Shown one piece after another: positions 52,072 through 63,508 of a DNA stretch of 64,000 nt. The DNA is taken from assembly GCA_905250025.1 (NCBI GenBank), contig CAJNOJ010000126.1, forward strand, positions 62,001-126,000. Direction: 5' to 3'. A model generated the notes under the pieces. The model searched no databases, was not told where the DNA came from, and was given only the letters and a program-made list of their open reading frames with translations. Position numbers and translations under genes: made by a program. Source of the stretch: Adineta ricciae. Taxonomy: Eukaryota > Rotifera > Eurotatoria > Adinetida > Adinetidae. Positions within the stretch are counted from its first letter, which is position 1. Every line of letters begins with the position of its first letter.

Positions 52072-54597
52072 ATGGCAAGACCAATTATACCACATTTAAT
52101 GAACGGTGTGCGAACACCGATTGATGACACACTGCCAATGACATGTATGATCGAAAGTTCTCAACTCGTTGAAGGACATGGGGTAAATAGGTAGATATGA
52201 TTGAGTGCGATTTTGTGAACCTGTTCGATTAGGAATATTCAATTCGAGTGCTACGTGCTTTACATGACCCATCGAATTCATGGCTTGTTACTCGACGTTT
52301 CCGAGAGTTCGATGATGTTAATAACTGCTTGAAGGAATATGGGTTTGATTTTGATTTGCCAAAGAAAAAACTTTTGGGAAGAACCGATCGAATATTTATG
52401 GCAGAAAGACAGAAAGGTCTTCAAGTATGTATTTTCAATCGAATAACTCATCTTCACCGAACCAATCTCGTTTCATCATAGGCATATCTGGATACACTTG
52501 TTCAACACTTCGAACTTTGCAATTCATTAGTTATACAACGTTTTCTTGATCCTGAGAATCATATGATAAACTATTCAGGTATTCACATAAATATTCCTTA
52601 GTGCGCTTAAGTCGGCAATCTTATCTTGTCTTCTTTTCTTAGAAATAGCATTACAACATGTCTCGATGTTCATTCGTTCCACGAATAATACCTATCAGAT
52701 TGTTGAACAAATAGCTGATTTAGGATGGCGATATAACAAAAGTTACTTTTCTGCAACCAAAGCCGGAGCGCTGAAAGACGATCGTTACCTTTTATCTTGG
52801 GTATGGTAACGAATTTCGTGCAAAGTTCATTGAATGAATGTTTTCCTTTTCCAGTGTCACTACGGATTGGATAAAGCATTTGGAGAAAAGGATACCAATA
52901 ACTGTCTGAAATTGTTGAAAAACATTGCTGTTAGTATTGTCTTCTGATTTTACACACAATCTATGTCGACTTTGTAGCATCCATTAATCGTTCCAATCGA
53001 TGACATTTATGCGAATGAAACCGGGACACTGACTGTCTATCGACTCTATAAGAATGGTTCATTGAAAGATTACCTTCATCAAGTAACGAACTTGATATTT
53101 TTAGTTTCTTCTTTTTTTGTCGAAATATGTACGTGTTCTCATAGACGAAACCAACGAATGGTCCCTACTGGAAACGATATGGCCGTAAAACACCAACTCG
53201 CACATGTGATTTAATTCAGATTAAGCAATATGGCCGTTTTATTCTGGAAGCACTAGATTTTATCTATTCCAACGGTCTTGTCTACGGTCATCTACATTCT
53301 GGTAACATTCTACTTGATACGGATCAAGCTTTACCCATCAAACTACTCGACATGACCAACGCAATTACGGGTATTTCATCGAAGTATCGATGCTATATTT
53401 CGAATTTGAAACAAATTCGAGTACGTAAAACTAAACCGTCATCGAATAAGATCTAACCTTTCCGCTACAGACACTGGAACAATGTGATGTGTACGGCTTC
53501 GGACGAGTACTGTACGAGTTATCAACTGGTGAAGAATGTCCAACGAGCGTTTCCATGCAATTTCCAAGTGCTGTACCAATACCTGTTCAGCATGTTCTCT
53601 TGAGAATTTTTGCGCCATCAGGAGGTTTACCTACTATTCAAGAACTGCTAACTGATCCGTAAGAAGAAGTCATTCGTTTTCGTTCATGTTTTGGTTTGAT
53701 ATTGTTTTCCTTTACAGTTTCTTTCAAACAACACCGTCGAGTAACATCGAACGATTTCAAATCAAATTGAGTGCAAAGGCGAAAGAAGCGTTCGAACAAG
53801 TAGCCCAAACAGCCCAAAATAGACTAGAAGGCGATCAAATGAAAGTATGGCTTTTCCACTTTCGTTTTCCACTAAGTTTTGCACTTCTCTTGGTTATTAG
53901 ATTAAAAATGCTCAACGACGAACAAAACTGACTAGTCATCTCATGTCCGATGAAGAAAGACTGCGACGACGCAAAGAAAAACAGGTTTGCTGATCATGCA
54001 ATAGTGAACTGGGATTCTTATGCCGTCTTCTTTTATAGGCTAAAGCACTCGAACAAAGTTTAGACAGTCAAGGAAATCCACAAGGAACGCTAAGTATGTA
54101 AAAACGTTTTTGCTCGCTCGGAAACTATCATTTTACTCTTAAGAACATACCTAAAGTCAAAGTAAGTTTGTGACTTTCTATCACTGCATGTTCACTTTAA
54201 TGAGAAGGGCTGAATTGATTTTGATCCTACATATATGATTCTATATGTTCGTCTTTTCTTTTACATTACAGAAACTCTACAACGTTCAGTTAGTGTTGAT
54301 CCATTACAATTGTCAACCGGCAGGGCAACACCAAGACAACCATTAACTACGAATTTAAGTGTTGATGTAGCTAGTCCTCCACAGTCGCCACTGGCAGCAC
54401 CTCCAGTTCCAATAACAAGAACGGCAGCACCTCCTCCGCCGCCTGCACCACCGATGCCCGTAGCAGCAGCCCCGCCGCCTACTCCTGCTGGTGGTGGCGG
54501 CGATCGATCACAATTATTGAACTCTATTACTGATTTCAGTCCTGGTAAACTGAAGAAAGCTAAAACAAACGACCGCAGTGCACCGAAATTCAAATAG
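52072..54597 (+). CDS. PXK: PX domain serine/threonine kinase-like protein (PXK)
   Basis: PXK binds phosphoinositides, works in endosomal and Na,K-ATPase traffic and has a degenerate kinase domain. About 12 exons. Order: PX domain (residues about 15-130; SWLVTRRFREFDDVNNCLKE, FDLPKKKLLGRTD, RQKGLQAYLDTLVQH); pseudokinase (about 160-410) with YLLSWCHYGLDKAF, IAHPLIVPIDDIY, GSLKDYLHQ, FIYSNGLVYGHLHSGNILLD where HRD should be, and LLDMTNAIT in place of DFG; YGFGRVLYELSTGEE; a charged coiled coil (EERLRRRKEKQAKALEQS); a Pro-rich segment; a WH2-like actin-binding end (RSQLLNSITDFSPGKLKKAK). HRD Asp and DFG are absent, as in animal PXK. Starts ATG 52072, ends TAG 54597. Confidence 0.95.
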
Positions 54598-54827
54598 CCA
54601 CTTCGATTACGTTCCACCTTTTTATAACCTTCACTTTCGCTTTTTTTTACAACTGCAATACATATGAGAAATATTCTCTTCTTTCGCTTTTTTGCTTGTA
54701 TCGCTCGTATCATGCATAGTCACTGACGAGTATATATTTGTTTTTGAAAGACAGATATCAGTCACTAAGATCTTCAATTAAATAATAAAAGACAGGAGTT
54801 GTTGTTACATCGTCATAAAGCATAGCT

Positions 54828-55956
54828 ATGAATTGCTGTGGATCAGTTGGAGAAACAACCATGGATGCGACATATGTTGAGTGGATGAAAAATCTACCGA
54901 TCGAACTGCATAATGAGGCTATTACTAAACTTGCTATTCCAGGTAAGAGTCGAAAAATCTACAAGGAGCACATTGATTGTTTCCTAGGTACGCACGATTC
55001 GTTTGCGTTTTATTTATCGCGGCATGCGGGACCAGATATGGATGCGAACTTACGGCGTTTACATGTACTGATCAGCCCGATTATTAAAAATTGGAGTATT
55101 ACACAAAATCTAACTTTTGCCGGTAATTCTCCACCTATCTAAAAGGAGTATTTGTTTTTCTTTGGTTTAAAATAGAACAATTACAAATTGGTATTCGATA
55201 TTTTGATTTACGTGTTTGTCGAACAACGAATGAATCTCAATCGAAGCGAAGTCCATTTACATTCACACATGGCTTACTAGGTGGTCTAGTTCGCGATGGT
55301 CTAGAAGAAATCAATGCATTTCTGAATCAACACTCGAAAGAAGTTGTCCTACTGGATTTCAATCATTTCTATGATTTTACTGATCAATGTGGTCATGAAC
55401 AACTGATTGAATTGATTGATGAAATATTCGGAGCGAAAATTTGTACCACAGCAGAAACAATTCTCGAATGTACATTGAACTATTTGTGGGATAAACAGCA
55501 ACAAGTTATCTTACTCTACGAACGAAACCGTGATCAGTGTTCGGCCTACATGAATCGGATCGGTCATTTCTTTCAAGTAAAATCAATGAAATGAAAAGAA
55601 AAATAAGCAGAATATCTATTTCATAGATTTGCCAATCTCCTTGGCCAAACACACCACGCGCTGACGATCTATTTCGTTTTCTCGATGAAAAGATCTCGAC
55701 CACTCGATCGACATTGTGCGTCAATGTACTTCAAGGTCAACTTACACCTGACAGTGCAACAATACAAAATAATCCATTCAGTTCGTTGCAAAGTCAAGCA
55801 AGAGAAATCAATCGACGACTAATCGAATGGCTTGCATCACGCCAACGTGATCCTTCACTACTCGACGGTGTCAACGTCGTCATCTGCGATTTTGCTGATC
55901 GACATTTTGCTGAAGTTGTCATCAAACTCAATCATAAGTCTCTGACATCGTTGTAA
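54828..55956 (+). CDS. PI-PLC X domain-containing protein (PLCXD family)
   Basis: Three short introns. Starts MNCCGSVGETTMDATYVEWM. The exon join at 54941/54989 restores KLAIPGTHDSFAFYLSRHAG with the first catalytic His; the second His is in FTHGLLGG. Further X-domain blocks are EQLQIGIRYFDLRVCR, VVLLDFNHFYDF and LPNSPWPNTP-like QICQSPWPNTPRADDLFRFL. There is no PH, Y or C2 domain, as usual for PLCXD1-3. Length about 330. The two histidines argue for a working phosphodiesterase fold, but substrates of PLCXD proteins are poorly known. Ends TAA 55956. Confidence 0.92.
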
Positions 55957-56299
55957 TGAATAAAACATTGAAATTCTAATCTTTTGAAATTGCACCGAAC
56001 AATCAACAAGGTTGAACTTAAGTCTTTTCATACATTCTCTAACAGCACGAAAAAGAAATATGATATGAATCTATTGACATTAAAATGTCTGTTTACGAAG
56101 ATGATATGCTTTTTTTTCTCGACATAGACCATATAGAAAATGTGTACACGTGTGATGCAAATATGCTATAGTCGTTTCGACCTGAGTGCACAACGTGCGA
56201 AAGAGAAAAGTAGAATATAAGACAAAGTGGACGTTCCCGAAAAAAACGGTACATACGCTTCGTTTTTGCACGTTTACGTATGTTTATTTTTTACCAATC
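55957..56299. other. Intergenic
   Basis: 343 bases between two co-directional genes; AATAAA at 55959-55964 serves the PLCXD gene. The TMEM184 frame stays open upstream to 56186 without ATG. Confidence 0.45.
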
Positions 56300-57409
56300 A
56301 TGATATGTCGTCAACGTTGCAATAGAAAAACACTGTGGGCATTGATAAAAAATGAAGTTACATGGGGAATACTTGTGATTCTATGTTGTGATCTGGCATT
56401 GATTATTATTTGGGCGTCTAATCGTCCAGTTCAATGGCAAAAATATAAAGATCCAGTTCATGAACAAGGTCTAATTGCCATTATCGGCGGTATATTCGCT
56501 CTTGTAGCAACGGGAATGTCATTGGTGCAAATCGTTCAGCATTTTTTTCACAAAACCCACCATCCGTCACAAAAACGTATTATACGAATATTAGTCGTGG
56601 TACCTGTATACGCAATCACATCTTGGGTCTCGATTTTGTATTTTACATCATCTATATACATGGACTTGTTCAAATCTTGCTACGAAGCTTATGTCATCTA
56701 CTGTTTTCTTTTATTATTAACAAAGTATCTTGGTGGACATCGTGGTGTCGCGGAAGTGATTCTCAATCAAGATGTTATTTTCTTACCATTAGTACGCTGT
56801 TGTATTAAACCACGCCCAAATATCAGATGGGTTTGGTATTTCAAAGTTGGCCCCTTACAGTACACCTTGATCAGTCCGATATGCTCAGCAATTGCTGTTA
56901 TATTAAACCTAGCTGGTGTTTATGATGATGGCAACTGGAATTTCCGTCGTGGCTTTCCGTACATAGCAATTATTATAAATGTTAGTCAAATTATTGCCTT
57001 GTATATGCTCATAGCATTCTATGGAAATGCCAAAGAAGCATTGAAGCCCTTTCGCCCACTAGGCAAATTTATTGTAGTCAAGCTAATTGTATTTTTTATC
57101 TTCTGGCAAACTTTGTTAATGAGTGGTCTAGCAGCCGTTGGAGTCTTACGAAATACGACATGTGATCCAGACACAAATCAACATTGTAATGGCTCGACGA
57201 CGGGTTTTACAGTTGAGCAGGAAAAGATTTTATTGTCGAATGTATTAATTTGCGTTGAAATGTTTGGCTTTTCAATCGCTCATCATTGGATATTTGACTG
57301 GAAACAGTATGCTGACGGATCATTCAAGGAAATCATGGAAACTCGTTACCATCAATTGAATGATAATCAAGAAGATACAGAACTTGATCACATCATTACA
57401 CGGTTATGA
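56300..57409 (+). CDS. TMEM184 family membrane protein (intronless)
   Basis: DUF300/organic solute transporter-alpha family, seven membrane spans. Single exon, ATG 56300, 369 residues (longer frame upstream lacks an ATG). Membrane helices: LVILCCDLALIIIWASN, GLIAIIGGIFALVATGMSLV, IIRILVVVPVYAITSWVSIL, YVIYCFLLLLTKYLGG, a span at ISPICSAIAVILNLAGVYDD, YIAIIINVSQIIALYMLIAF and KFIVVKLIVFFIFWQTLLMS. Signature parts HHPSQKRIIRILVVVPVYAI, SCYEAYVIYCF and LKPFRPLGKFIVVKLIVFF are family hallmarks. An intronless copy in an intron-rich genome suggests a retrocopy. The tail ends DTELDHIITRL. Confidence 0.92.
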   Translation: MICRQRCNRKTLWALIKNEVTWGILVILCCDLALIIIWASNRPVQWQKYKDPVHEQGLIAIIGGIFALVATGMSLVQIVQHFFHKTHHPSQKRIIRILVVVPVYAITSWVSILYFTSSIYMDLFKSCYEAYVIYCFLLLLTKYLGGHRGVAEVILNQDVIFLPLVRCCIKPRPNIRWVWYFKVGPLQYTLISPICSAIAVILNLAGVYDDGNWNFRRGFPYIAIIINVSQIIALYMLIAFYGNAKEALKPFRPLGKFIVVKLIVFFIFWQTLLMSGLAAVGVLRNTTCDPDTNQHCNGSTTGFTVEQEKILLSNVLICVEMFGFSIAHHWIFDWKQYADGSFKEIMETRYHQLNDNQEDTELDHIITRL

Positions 57410-57501
57410 GAGAAAAAAATAAAATACTCTTATTTTCGTATTAAATATATTAAAAACATGAACAGTGAAAATGTATAAGAGCTTGATTTTTTTATATAAG
57501 A

Positions 57502-59001
57502 TTAGCATTGTTTGGTTATTCGAACAAATACTGGTTTTGTTGGCCGACTTAGCCCAACCAGTTGTTTCTTGTTGACTATTTTTTCATAATCAATTGACTC
57601 TGGCATGATTTCCATTGTACATAATTTTGCCAATCGAATAAGAACTACTCTAATCTGCATTTTCACATATTTTTCTCCCGAACACGGATGTTTACCCCGT
57701 CCGAAGGGTAATGCTTTATATGGATCGGCCTTCATCTCTTCTCTTGGTTTCAAATGACGATCGGGATCAAATCTATAAGGATCGACATATAATTCATGAG
57801 CACGAGTAACAGGAGTGATAACTAAATTTCCAGTTGGAACGAATTTTCCATCGGCGAGTTGAACGTCCGCAGCAGCATATCGAAAAGCGATGGGAAATTC
57901 AGTATGCGTGCGGATAACTTCATAAATACATGCTTGAATGTATTCTAATGAATTCAAATAATCAATTGTGAGTTCTCCTGGCGGCGGGGCACTATCGATT
58001 TCTTCTTGAAGTTTATGACCTATTTCATCGTGGCCATGACGAATCCATTCGAGTAACACATATGCCAGGGTTGTGTAGGTATTAAGTTGAGCCGGGAAAA
58101 AAATGCCATAAATAAGAAAGGCAATATATCGAGGTGTCAGTGTTTTACCATGTCGTTGCATGTCTTCTATCGCATATTTGACAGTATCGTACATGAAATC
58201 AATGCCCTTCGGTTGAATATTATCTTCGATCATTTTGACGCAATGTTCAATCTCGGGCACGAAAAGGTTCACCCATTTTTCCCAGGCGATATCTCTTTCG
58301 CTGCGAATTCCTAATCTTGTCTTAATTCCATGTGTAAAGGGATTAATAAAAGATTTATCAGCATCTAGTGTGGTGAAGAGATCAATTATTTCGGTGACGT
58401 GATTTTTATAGATCCGATGTGATGTGAAGCTAGCTGAGTTGGTGCGCAGTACGAATCGATAAACAAAGTCGAATATATCAACAACAGCGCCATTACCATA
58501 TTCCTCCCAGAATTGACCATTCTTGAGATTGAAATAATCATCGATAACTTGATCAATATTTATAGCCGTTTGTCGCAAGAAACGTGGTGTTAAAATTCGT
58601 TGTATGTGTGGAACCGAATTGTGATCTTTGATAAAGTGACTCTCTGGAAATGCTGATCCGAGCAAAACAAGTGCGGCCTGTCCCAGACTGAGTGCTTCTT
58701 CGGGGGCATGATAATATGTTTTCAGATCTGAATATTTTGTTAGGACTGTTACGAATTTTCCCAGGATAAAAACGGTGAAATTCTCACCGAACCTCGCACG
58801 CCACCTATTGACGGCCGATTCTAAGTCCATCAGAGCGAGAGCAGGACCTAAAAATGGACAATACCATGGTTCGACTATCACAGGTAGATACTTCGGATCG
58901 AAGTTGTGTCGTTGAGCCGATAGATACCGAACGTACATGTGGAATGTTACAACGGCGAGAAGGTAGAGAACGATAATCAGAAGTATCCACGTCACATCCA
59001 T
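57502..59001 (-). CDS. Cytochrome P450, intronless
   Basis: Haem-thiolate monooxygenase, 499 residues, one exon from ATG 59001 to TAG 57502. N-terminal membrane anchor (ILLIIVLYLLAVVTFHMYV). The haem loop FGRGKHPCSGEKYVKMQI has Cys440 as axial ligand, ExxR is at 361-364 (EVIR), and the meander is FDPDRHL. The I helix reads FFPAQLNTYTTLAY, with Gln-Leu-Asn where the usual acid-Thr pair would be. The overall look, including WYCPFLGPALALMD and the C-terminal layout, resembles the CYP51/CYP7/CYP8 branch, whose members act on sterols, but I cannot place it. Substrate unknown. The convergent TMEM184 stop is only 92 bases away. Confidence 0.9.
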   Translation of the reverse strand: MDVTWILLIIVLYLLAVVTFHMYVRYLSAQRHNFDPKYLPVIVEPWYCPFLGPALALMDLESAVNRWRARFGENFTVFILGKFVTVLTKYSDLKTYYHAPEEALSLGQAALVLLGSAFPESHFIKDHNSVPHIQRILTPRFLRQTAINIDQVIDDYFNLKNGQFWEEYGNGAVVDIFDFVYRFVLRTNSASFTSHRIYKNHVTEIIDLFTTLDADKSFINPFTHGIKTRLGIRSERDIAWEKWVNLFVPEIEHCVKMIEDNIQPKGIDFMYDTVKYAIEDMQRHGKTLTPRYIAFLIYGIFFPAQLNTYTTLAYVLLEWIRHGHDEIGHKLQEEIDSAPPPGELTIDYLNSLEYIQACIYEVIRTHTEFPIAFRYAAADVQLADGKFVPTGNLVITPVTRAHELYVDPYRFDPDRHLKPREEMKADPYKALPFGRGKHPCSGEKYVKMQIRVVLIRLAKLCTMEIMPESIDYEKIVNKKQLVGLSRPTKPVFVRITKQC

Positions 59002-59538
59002 GCTAAGTTATATCAATTGAATAATTGTCCGGCTAGGTTGAGAGAGAAATATGTCGATGAAAAGATAACGTGGTAAAGTCTTATTCAGAAAAATACGTTC
59101 TATATATGATCTTTGCACCGAAAGTATATCTAAGGACTTTTGTTCTCCATAGCAGCAGCGATTACATGAATTGACGTGTTCTTCGACTGTTCTGTTGGTA
59201 TGAATGCTTTTTTGCGAGAAGAACAGAGAAAAAAACAAGATGGGAGAGGAGAGGAGAGACTGCTTTTTTAGTAAAAGGGACAACCACGTCTCTGATGTTG
59301 GAGGTATGGAAGGCTTATAGTTTCACAGTTCTTGTGCACTTTGATAACAGACAAATAATTATCGCTATTTTTTTAAATTCTCAAATATATGAAAATATTC
59401 GAATAGAATACGGGCAGATAAGGAGTATTGTATGAAATAGATTACATAATCGAGTGCATTCTTTCAAGGATTGCATTTCTCGTTATATCTTCGTATTGTT
59501 TTTTTTCCTGCTTCTAATATTGCAAACATTCAAACTGA
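59002..59538. other. Intergenic
   Basis: P450 upstream region; no supported gene. Confidence 0.4.
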
Positions 59539-59763
59539 CTAAAGTCTGCTACGATCTACAAATCGGAGACATGCTTTGGATTGCTCTTCAATTGCGTCAG
59601 CTAATAGCAAAATAGAACAACTGCTTTTATCACGTCTTGCGCTGTTAGTAATTCGATCGATCATATGACCCAAGCGATTTAGTGACCAACGCATTTTACA
59701 TGTCGCAAATTGACTTCCGGAACACGACAGCAGTGATACTTTTGTTCTCCATGAGAGAAGGTT
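59539..59763 (-). CDS. Possible last exon of an unrecognised small gene
   Basis: A 74-codon frame runs from an AG acceptor (TTTTTATAG) at 59763 to TAG at 59539-59541. It reads NLLSWRTKVSLLSCSGSQFA, TCKMRWSLNRLGHMIDRITN, SARRDKSSCSILLLADAIEE, then QSKACLRFVDRSRL: helical, with four cysteines. An upstream ATG frame (MNKHTLCFFFSFTSH) is 26-80 bases away and could be a signal-peptide-bearing first exon, but the intron would be unusually short (26 bases). No family known. Could be random. Confidence 0.25.
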   Translation of the reverse strand, partial: NLLSWRTKVSLLSCSGSQFATCKMRWSLNRLGHMIDRITNSARRDKSSCSILLLADAIEEQSKACLRFVDRSRL

Positions 59764-60182
59764 CTATAAAAATAAACGTCAATGCGTACTGTGAGAAGTA
59801 AACGAGAAAAAAAAGCAAAGAGTATGTTTGTTCATGCAGTTAGAATGAATTACGAAGGTCGTTAGGAAGAAAAAACAACATTGTACAAATCGAATGATTC
59901 CACTAGCAATACACTTTGCGTCTAGAGTACTAGTAGCTAACAGTTAGTAGTCATAAACACTTGAGTATATTTTTAAATGAATCATAAATTCTGAATGTTT
60001 CCGGTCACTTGTAAATTAATATCAGGATTTTTATTGACGATTGTTTCGTTGGTTTTTTCCTTTACTGTTTCAATAATACTATCGCTGTTATTGTTACGCA
60101 AATTATCACTTTCAATCGAAACCTCAAATTGAATTCAACGCGATTGTATTGACATTCGTCGCGAATTCGGTTTCAATTTTTT
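59764..60182. other. Intergenic
   Basis: No gene seen. It is the downstream flank of the Kv pseudogene. Confidence 0.4.
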
Positions 60183-61273
60183 TCACAGAGATACAATTCT
60201 TCTCTGTCCATTCTCAAGACTCATCAGTGGATCTAACTCTGGTGATTGGGCTTCCAATTTCGACACATACATCTTTCGTTTGTACACATGTTGATATTTT
60301 TCAATCAAAACCGACACTAACATTCCCATCATTCCAGCATCAACTAGCGTACACAGACATGCTGTCATCCGACCAGCAACTGGCGTAAAAAATATTTCTC
60401 CATGTCTGAAAAGGTTAGTTTGAAACAAAAAGTTGAAATCAACATCTCTTATCCTACTCCGGTAAGCCTTATGATTCCCGGTAGACTGATTTCGGAACGG
60501 AATCAAATGCATATCCATTCGTATCTCGCTCGGCAAAGTAAGCAGCAGAACCGAATAGATATGTCTTGCTATTGAACAATTCGACTCCCCAGAGAATAAA
60601 TTATGGAAGAATTTCAGCCAAATCAAGGCAATTGAAAAATGTGCGAACACATAACGGTGTGCTAATCAATCGTAATACGAATTTCTACCGTGAAATATGC
60701 GATACAGATGCTCTGAATGATGAAGAATGGCGATTGAAATAGCGCTGGACAATGTGTTGTTGTCATGTCATCGTCAGATTGATTTCTTTGTGCTTCACAT
60801 ATACTTTCCAATCGATCGTTGTATGCTGGGAGCGCCTCGACATCTAACGTAATACAGGAAACAATAGTGAGAGATACTGAAATGAGGCTGATCATACGTG
60901 CAATACGCTAGTAAAGAGGAAATTCTAAATAGAATCAAATATATTTTCGCCAGGTCATCCTTGGTATTTGAACTGATTCGGATCGACGAAGACGACCGTT
61001 GGATTGATAATAATAATATAGAATCGATTCAAAACAAGCGCGATGTCACCAAAGAAAGACTCCCCGATTCTCGTCATTCCAGTATTGTTGACGTTTTTTC
61101 GCATTACCTAATAATGTCGTCGGATTGACGTCCAGAGTAGAGGGATACACTTGAAAACGATTTCCACTGACATTGACGGTGACAACAGATGGTGATGGTC
61201 GATCGGCACTAGTGGTATCATCTGAAGTTTCGAAAAACTGTTCGGATACCTGTATTCTCACAAGACTAAGCAA
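60183..61273 (-). pseudogene. Voltage-gated K+ channel (Kv), decayed
   Basis: A Kv channel remnant in pieces. T1 domain: VVTVNVSGNRFQVYPSTLDV, NPTTLLGNAKKRQQYWNDE, then, after an in-frame TGA at 61046-61048 standing where a Phe-Asp-Arg should be, HRACFESILYYYQSNGRL. S1-S2: ISLISVSLTIVSCITLDVEA, FFIIQSICIAYFTVEIR. S3 start: FFNCLDLAEILP followed by TAA at 60601-60603 (Tyr expected). The rest of S3, S4 and most of S5 are missing: the reading jumps to SAAYFAERDTNGYAFDSVPK, which is the S5-pore turret. The selectivity TVGYGD is lost, and another frame resumes with FRHGEIFFTPVAGRMTACLC and S6 GMMGMLVSVLIEKYQHVYKR. Stops, frameshift and deletion together make it non-functional. Confidence 0.85.
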
Positions 61274-61851
61274 TCGAAATAATAAATAAAAAGACGAAAA
61301 CTCGCAGATGACTGATTATTGAAGTATGTCACATTGGCTTATTCTCGAATGAGTCGTAGATCGGTATGACTGCGATGAACTTGATCATCTAAAACATACA
61401 AATCGGCTTCGATACTTTACTGAATTTAAACATGAAATATCATACAGCACTTCTGTGGGATTTAACGATCTACTCGATATCGCACTGTGCCGCTTTGATT
61501 CATCGTTATCATGGGTTTGCTCGTGCATAGTAAACTTTGTTCGACAAAACAAATGATGGATTTATTCATGAACACCTTCAACATAGTTCATAATCATGAC
61601 CAATCATCAAGTCAACGAATCGTTGACGTGGTGTGTTCTTCCTATTCAAACAAAAGGATTACGTCACAATACATTTTCAGACACGAAAAGTCTATACAAC
61701 GACAGTTTTGTTCTATACTCATCAAACCCACCATTAGTGACAACGAGATGTACGAGTAAAAGACTCAAATGATGTAAATATTCAACAAAAATAGACTTTA
61801 CATAGTTTAGTGGTACGTTCATTGTAACTCAAAGTCTAAATCTTGTTTTTT
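61274..61851. other. Intergenic between Kv pseudogene and GPCR
   Basis: About 580 AT-rich bases with no supported gene. Confidence 0.4.
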
Positions 61852-62916
61852 TTAAGTGTGTCTCATTCCATGTCGAGGCTTCAAGTGTTGTCGAAACATT
61901 TGGCTTGTTAGAGTAAATATGAAAAATGTTACACTATGCCCAGCTGCTGATACTGCTCCAATAACATTGATAAAAACATTCTCGATCGCTACTCGAAGCG
62001 AACTTTTCACATTGTCTGTTGTGAATATAATATAAAATTGACAGATAGCATATGCAATTGTTGTTGAACCAACTAACAAACATTGAAACAGGGCCATTCG
62101 AATTAAATTCTTTTCTTTATTAGATCCATTATGATGCGCACTTGTTGCTTGAGCAGTAGGCATAATCCGCCTACTACGTACATGTCGTATTGTAAGTAGA
62201 GAGAAAATAAGCATTAATAAAGGTGGGCCAGTACCGTACATAACTAGATGCCAAATGCCGAGAAAATATACATAAGAGCTGTTCATAACCGAACAAGTTC
62301 GACGAGTGGGAATGATTTCATAATATGCGAGTACGTGGGCATAGGCAGCATGAACTAAAATCGATGTTATGACAATCGCGCGAATAGCAATACGAAAGCT
62401 ACTCCATTTTCGAATATTGCCATCCGACGAGCTGTGTAAAAATCTACAAAAAAGATCTTACTGTCAATCATTCTTAGAATTATATTTACCGATCGAATGA
62501 GGCAAAAACAAGAAACCAGACCGTTAATGCTCTAATAAACACAGATGAATGAGCGAAATGACATTTTTCATGACAAGAATTTCTTACCGCCAGACAAAGA
62601 CAAGATATGTTCTGACTTGACAACCTACTACAGAATCTACTGTCAGATCAATGCTGTATCCTAATTGAAGTGTTCGAATTGGTAGATTGAACACAGTGAA
62701 AAGTAGTGCAGTTACTGATGACGACAGGAAATACATGCAACATGGATTAGTTCTTAAAGTTGGTTTCGTAAAGACATAAACATTCAATACATTGCAAACA
62801 ACGCCGAATATAAATATAACAGGAAATCCATATCTCGCAAGCGAGACGATGGCGACATTCATCTCATTGATCATATTCTGAACACTAGGTGAGTTGGTCG
62901 TGGTTGATGCAGACAT
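61852..62916 (-). CDS. Rhodopsin-like G protein-coupled receptor
   Basis: Three exons. I start at ATG 62916 (MSASTTTNSPSVQNMINEMN) instead of a non-ATG codon upstream. TM1 YGFPVIFIFGVVCNVLNVYV, with the GN-like CN; TM2 CCMYFLSSSVTALLFTVF; Cys at VGCQV before TM3; TM3 ends FASFDRF (exon join at 62490/62450) where DRY is usual; TM4 IAIRAIVITSILVHAAYAHV; second-loop Cys in RRTCSVM; TM5 LVMYGTGPPLLMLIFSLLTI; TM6 MALFQCLLVGSTTIAYAICQ; TM7 IENVFINVIGAVSAAGHSV. No NPxxY. This type, related to FMRFamide- and peptide-like receptors, is numerous in rotifers; the ligand is unknown. About 335 residues, TAA 61852. Confidence 0.88.
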
Positions 62917-63508
62917 ATTGCCAATGAAGATGACACGCAAATCGATTGTATCAATAAGAATGGAGTTGCTCCGATTATGACAAGAAAAAAGAAGTGCGTT
63001 TATACTTTTTTTTTTTTACAAAAGACCCATTTATTATACTTTCACTTGAAAGCACATACTGTTATTAAAAGAAAACCTCATTAATCATGCGCCAATCTTC
63101 ATTAGGACATTCTGCTATTATGTTTATAGATATATCAAATTGCTAAAACCATTATAATTCGTGAGTTTTTTATGCATAAAATTCAGGGAAATACTGAGAA
63201 TGTCGCAATATATCATGCGCCGACTGTTTCAAATTGAATTTAGAGGAATGTAAAGCTATACAATAAAGGTTTCGATCTAAAATTATCCACGACGTCATGC
63301 GTGAGTTTCAGATTAATGCTAATGGTAGTTCAAAGAGATGAAAAACTCTTAACCTGAAAGCACTATATTAAAGACTAATGATTGAGACTGCAATGAACGT
63401 ATATGAGGAGGTCTATAGAGAGTTTCAAGAAGTACAGTGGTAGATAAAGTCAGGGATACAAATTTTCTTCGTTTTGTCTACAAAAACGAACTTAAATTCA
63501 GAATAAAA
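62917..63508. other. Intergenic
   Basis: About 590 AT-rich bases: GPCR upstream region and the 3' flank of the next gene. No gene seen. Confidence 0.4.
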
